Of a DNA stretch of 64,000 bases, positions 61,701 to 64,000 are shown one piece after another (position 1 is the stretch's first letter; each line of letters starts with the position of its first letter). The stretch is from Brevinema_A sp051647245 (GTDB lineage: Bacteria; Spirochaetota; Brevinematia; Brevinematales; Brevinemataceae), in the NCBI GenBank assembly GCA_051647245.1, contig JBOFDS010000008.1:62001-126000 (forward strand). Direction: 5' to 3'. Position numbers and translations under genes: made by a program. Below the pieces are notes generated by a model that was not told the DNA's origin, ran no database searches, and saw only the letters and a program-made list of their open reading frames with translations.

Positions 61701-61987
61701 GCACCGCGCTCTATCTACAAGAAAAAGGCCTCCAAGTACAAGCTGTGAAGTCTCTTGGTAGGGTAGAAGCAGGTATCAAAAACGGACTCTTTAACATTTT
61801 CCTTAATATTTCTACGACTGCTCGTGATAAGGAACTGAATGAATTTAAGCTCCGTCGTATGGCTTTGGAGTTTGGGTTGGAAGTAATGACTTCTCCAGAT
61901 TCCCTCAAAGCTCTCTCCATTATCAAGAATGAAAATATCGATAGATACACCATTAAAGAATTATTTTCAAGCATAGGATCAAAATAA
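58790..61987 (+). CDS. carB: Carbamoyl-phosphate synthase large subunit
   Basis: A complete 1065-residue CarB with two homologous ATP-grasp halves. The first begins [32 protein letters not shown] and contains [14 protein letters not shown] and [22 protein letters not shown]; the second begins near residue 555 with [22 protein letters not shown] and has [13 protein letters not shown] and [21 protein letters not shown]. The C-terminal allosteric domain (about 930-1065) is present but divergent. It makes carbamoyl phosphate for pyrimidines and arginine. Overlaps carA and pyrB by one base each, so translation is coupled. Confidence 0.97.
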   Translation: [1065 protein letters not shown]

Positions 61988-62886
61988 TGAAGTCTCTTAT
62001 TTCTATTAATGATTTGAACCAAGATTCGCTCAAGATTATCTTTGATAGAGCTACTAAGATCAAAAAAGAAGGTTTTCAAAAAACTCTTTCTAATCGTATC
62101 ATTGCAAGTTTATTTTTTGAGGCATCGACACGTACGAAAATGAGTTTTGAAACGGCTATCATGAGGACAGGGGCTGAAGTTTTGAACTTTGCTCCTGAGG
62201 CTTCTTCCTTAAAAAAGGGGGAGACTCTCGAGGATACCATACGTATGGCAAGCTCCTATGCAGACCTCATCATCGTTCGTCATCCTGAAAAAAACGCAGC
62301 TCTCCGTGCTCAAAAAGTTAGCTCATGCCCTGTGATTAACGCTGGAGACGGTGCCAACGAACACCCTACTCAAACACTACTTGATCTCTTCACCATCCAA
62401 GAAAGTCATGGGTCTCTTGAGAATCTCACCCTTACTCTAGCTGGTGATCTACGCTATAGTAGAACGATTTATTCGCTGATCTATGCACTGAAGAACTTCC
62501 CAAAAATCAAAATCATCCTCGCAGCTCCACCAAAATTGTCCTTGCCTGAAGAATTTAAGCAATTGATTTCTTCTCAGATCATCAAAGAAACGGATACCTT
62601 AGCAGAGGCATTGGATACAGATTATTTTTATATGACACGTGTTCAAAAAGAACGCTTTGAATCTCCGGAAGAGATGCATTATGAGGAAGATTGGATCTTG
62701 ACTTTGGAGCTTTGTGAAAAATTTGCTCGAAAAAACACCAAAATCATGCACCCCCTTCCTCGTGTGAATGAAATTGCGACTGACCTTGATGAGACAGCGT
62801 ATCAGCTCTATTTTGAACAAGCAAAAAATGGGCTTTATACAAGAATCGCATTATGTGAATATTTACTAGGAGCTTTAGATGACTAA
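61987..62886 (+). CDS. pyrB: Aspartate carbamoyltransferase catalytic subunit
   Basis: A 299-residue ATCase catalytic chain: carbamoyl-phosphate loop FEASTRTKMSFE (45-56), NAGDGANEHPTQTLLDLFTI, GDLRYSRTIYSLIYAL and HPLPRVNEI. It joins carbamoyl phosphate to aspartate. No pyrI regulatory chain is in the window, so it may be unregulated at the enzyme level here. Start overlaps the carB stop by one base; the end overlaps pyrK by eight. Confidence 0.96.
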   Translation: MKSLISINDLNQDSLKIIFDRATKIKKEGFQKTLSNRIIASLFFEASTRTKMSFETAIMRTGAEVLNFAPEASSLKKGETLEDTIRMASSYADLIIVRHPEKNAALRAQKVSSCPVINAGDGANEHPTQTLLDLFTIQESHGSLENLTLTLAGDLRYSRTIYSLIYALKNFPKIKIILAAPPKLSLPEEFKQLISSQIIKETDTLAEALDTDYFYMTRVQKERFESPEEMHYEEDWILTLELCEKFARKNTKIMHPLPRVNEIATDLDETAYQLYFEQAKNGLYTRIALCEYLLGALDD

Positions 62887-63625
62887 GAGTATTGTCCTCC
62901 AAAACATCCCACTCACTCCTGAGCTTTTTATTTTGGAATTATCCTTTGAAGGTAAAGCTCAAGCAGGGCAATTCGTGATGATTGCTGTACCTGATTCCGC
63001 AAAAATCCTCCCCCGCCCTATCAGCGTTTTCAATTACAACCCTCACTCCCAAACCCTCTCTCTCCTAATCCGAAAACGTGGAGCTGGGACAGAATTATTA
63101 TCATCCATAAATATAGGCGACAAACTCACGGTCTTTGGAGCTTTGGGGAAAGGCTTCCCTACCGATCTCAAAGATAAAAACATCATCCTCATGGGTGGTG
63201 GAGAAGGAATTGCTCCTATGCTTATGGCTAGTGAACTTCTCAAAAAAGAGAACGAAATCACCATCTTTGCAGGATTTAGAAATGAAATCGAGTCCAGCGT
63301 ATTGGATTATTTTGATGAAGATCTTCCTTGTCAGTACACGGCTCAAGATCACGAGAACCAATGCACACGTGGATTGATTACAGATCTTCTTGTGGATATT
63401 GAAGAACCTGATTATATCTTCACTTGTGGCCCTATTCCTATGATGAAGGCAATCTACGAAAAAACGAGATCATGGAAAACCAAAGTCTACGTATCTATGG
63501 AAAGTCATATGGCTTGTGGTGTGGGGGCATGTATGGGTTGTACCATGAAAGGAGCTGAAGATCAAATGTTAGCAATCTGCACGGAAGGGCCTGTTTTCCT
63601 TGCTGAGGAGGTATTTCATGCTTAA
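62879..63625 (+). CDS. pyrK: Dihydroorotate dehydrogenase B electron-transfer subunit
   Basis: A 248-residue flavin/iron-sulfur subunit that passes electrons from PyrD to NAD+. FAD-binding LPRPISVFNY (44-53), the NAD-binding GGGEGIAPML (106-115), and the [2Fe-2S] cysteines Cys213, Cys218, Cys221 and Cys234 (CGVGACMGC, AICTEGPVF) are all present. It overlaps pyrB by eight bases and pyrD by eight. Together with PyrD it forms a class 1B enzyme, as in Gram-positive bacteria. Confidence 0.96.
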   Translation: MTKSIVLQNIPLTPELFILELSFEGKAQAGQFVMIAVPDSAKILPRPISVFNYNPHSQTLSLLIRKRGAGTELLSSINIGDKLTVFGALGKGFPTDLKDKNIILMGGGEGIAPMLMASELLKKENEITIFAGFRNEIESSVLDYFDEDLPCQYTAQDHENQCTRGLITDLLVDIEEPDYIFTCGPIPMMKAIYEKTRSWKTKVYVSMESHMACGVGACMGCTMKGAEDQMLAICTEGPVFLAEEVFHA

Positions 63626-64000
63626 TACAAGCTTCCTCAATCACGAGCTCAAAAACCCACTCATTGCAGCATCTGGCACTTTTGGTTTTGGGCAAAACTA
63701 TAAGGATTTTTTTGATCCTAGCGAACTGGGAGGAATCTCTCTCAAAGGGCTCACACCTGAGCCACGTTTTGGAAATGAAGGCACCCGTCTTGCTGAAACA
63801 CCTTCAGGAATGCTTAATTGTATTGGGCTTCAAAATCCAGGAGTAGAATTCTTTGAGAATAATATTCTCCCAAATCTCCAAAATATCAACACTCTTTGCA
63901 TCGCCAATATCAATGGTAAGAGTATAGAAGACTACGAAGAACTCGCATCTAGAGCTGATTCTTGGAAAGAAATTGATATGATTGAATTGAATATTTCTTG
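63618..64000 (+). CDS. pyrD: Dihydroorotate dehydrogenase catalytic subunit, class 1B, 3' end cut by window
   Basis: The ATG at 63618 overlaps the pyrK stop and has GAGGAGG upstream. The 127 visible codons read MLNTSFLNHELKNPLIAASG, FGFGQNYKDFFD, LGGISLKGLTPEPRFGNEGTRLAETPSGMLNCIGLQNPG, and end at ELNIS, the start of the ELNISCPN-type segment. These are the FMN- and orotate-binding motifs of PyrD-B. The remainder lies outside the window. Confidence 0.95.
   Translation, partial: MLNTSFLNHELKNPLIAASGTFGFGQNYKDFFDPSELGGISLKGLTPEPRFGNEGTRLAETPSGMLNCIGLQNPGVEFFENNILPNLQNINTLCIANINGKSIEDYEELASRADSWKEIDMIELNIS

Overview
The window is an AT-rich bacterial chromosome segment, most likely from a spirochaete. 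The strongest evidence is a pair of FlaB-type periplasmic flagellin genes (12965-14889) whose N- and C-terminal blocks read like spirochaetal FlaB. A PfkA-like enzyme with the GGDG plus PKTIDND combination known from Treponema-type ATP-phosphofructokinases, and several spirochaete-like secreted and outer-membrane proteins, agree with this. Genus cannot be fixed from the sequence; a host-associated fermentative spirochaete (Brevinematales-like) is a guess. Promoters are strikingly regular (TTGACA-like, 17-bp spacer, TATAAT), and most transcription units end in strong rho-independent hairpins, many shared by convergent genes.

Layout: (1) 1-5119, amino-sugar and PTS genes: a minus-strand operon of a NagB-like protein, a NagB-NagA fusion and PTS enzyme I (cut by the window edge), divergent from an EIIA-Glc gene. 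(2) 5160-7532, two tandem small secreted paralogues and an unrecognised 494-residue protein. (3) 7723-12787, a housekeeping operon murI - SurA-like chaperone - nusB - mazG - recG. (4) 12965-22846, two flagellins, a predicted outer-membrane barrel with an S55-like protein, uvrB with a YhcH-like gene, and a chemotaxis receptor. (5) 22854-35883, a giant alpha-2-macroglobulin-like protein lacking the thioester, a K+-channel protein with a pentapeptide-like domain, a FakA-FakB fusion, ExbB, a membrane-anchored periplasmic protein and phosphofructokinase.

(6) 35955-53410 looks like accessory DNA. It is bounded by tRNA-Ser(GGA) and tmRNA, and each RNA gene is followed by a decayed tyrosine recombinase of the same family. 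Between them lie an acyltransferase pseudogene, an MmeI-like restriction-modification protein in one apparent operon with ColD-like and ColC-like GDP-sugar genes, a phospho-beta-glucosidase with a PTS EIIC, a DeoR regulator broken by a frameshift, lipoprotein and barrel genes, a stand-alone PRD-like protein, and membrane glycan-modification-type genes. (7) 53543-57316 has a barrel protein and a PepV-YfcC dipeptidase/transporter operon. (8) 57466-64000 is the pyrimidine operon carA-carB-pyrB-pyrK-pyrD (pyrD cut by the window edge). It is preceded by a short leader-peptide ORF that ends one base before an intrinsic terminator, which looks like a pyrBI-style attenuator.

The most interesting candidates are this pyrimidine attenuator, two NagB paralogues with altered catalytic residues, the ColD/ColC-like dideoxysugar pair linked to a restriction-modification gene, and the K+ channel fused to a pentapeptide-like domain. 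No CRISPR array, insertion sequence or rRNA gene was seen.
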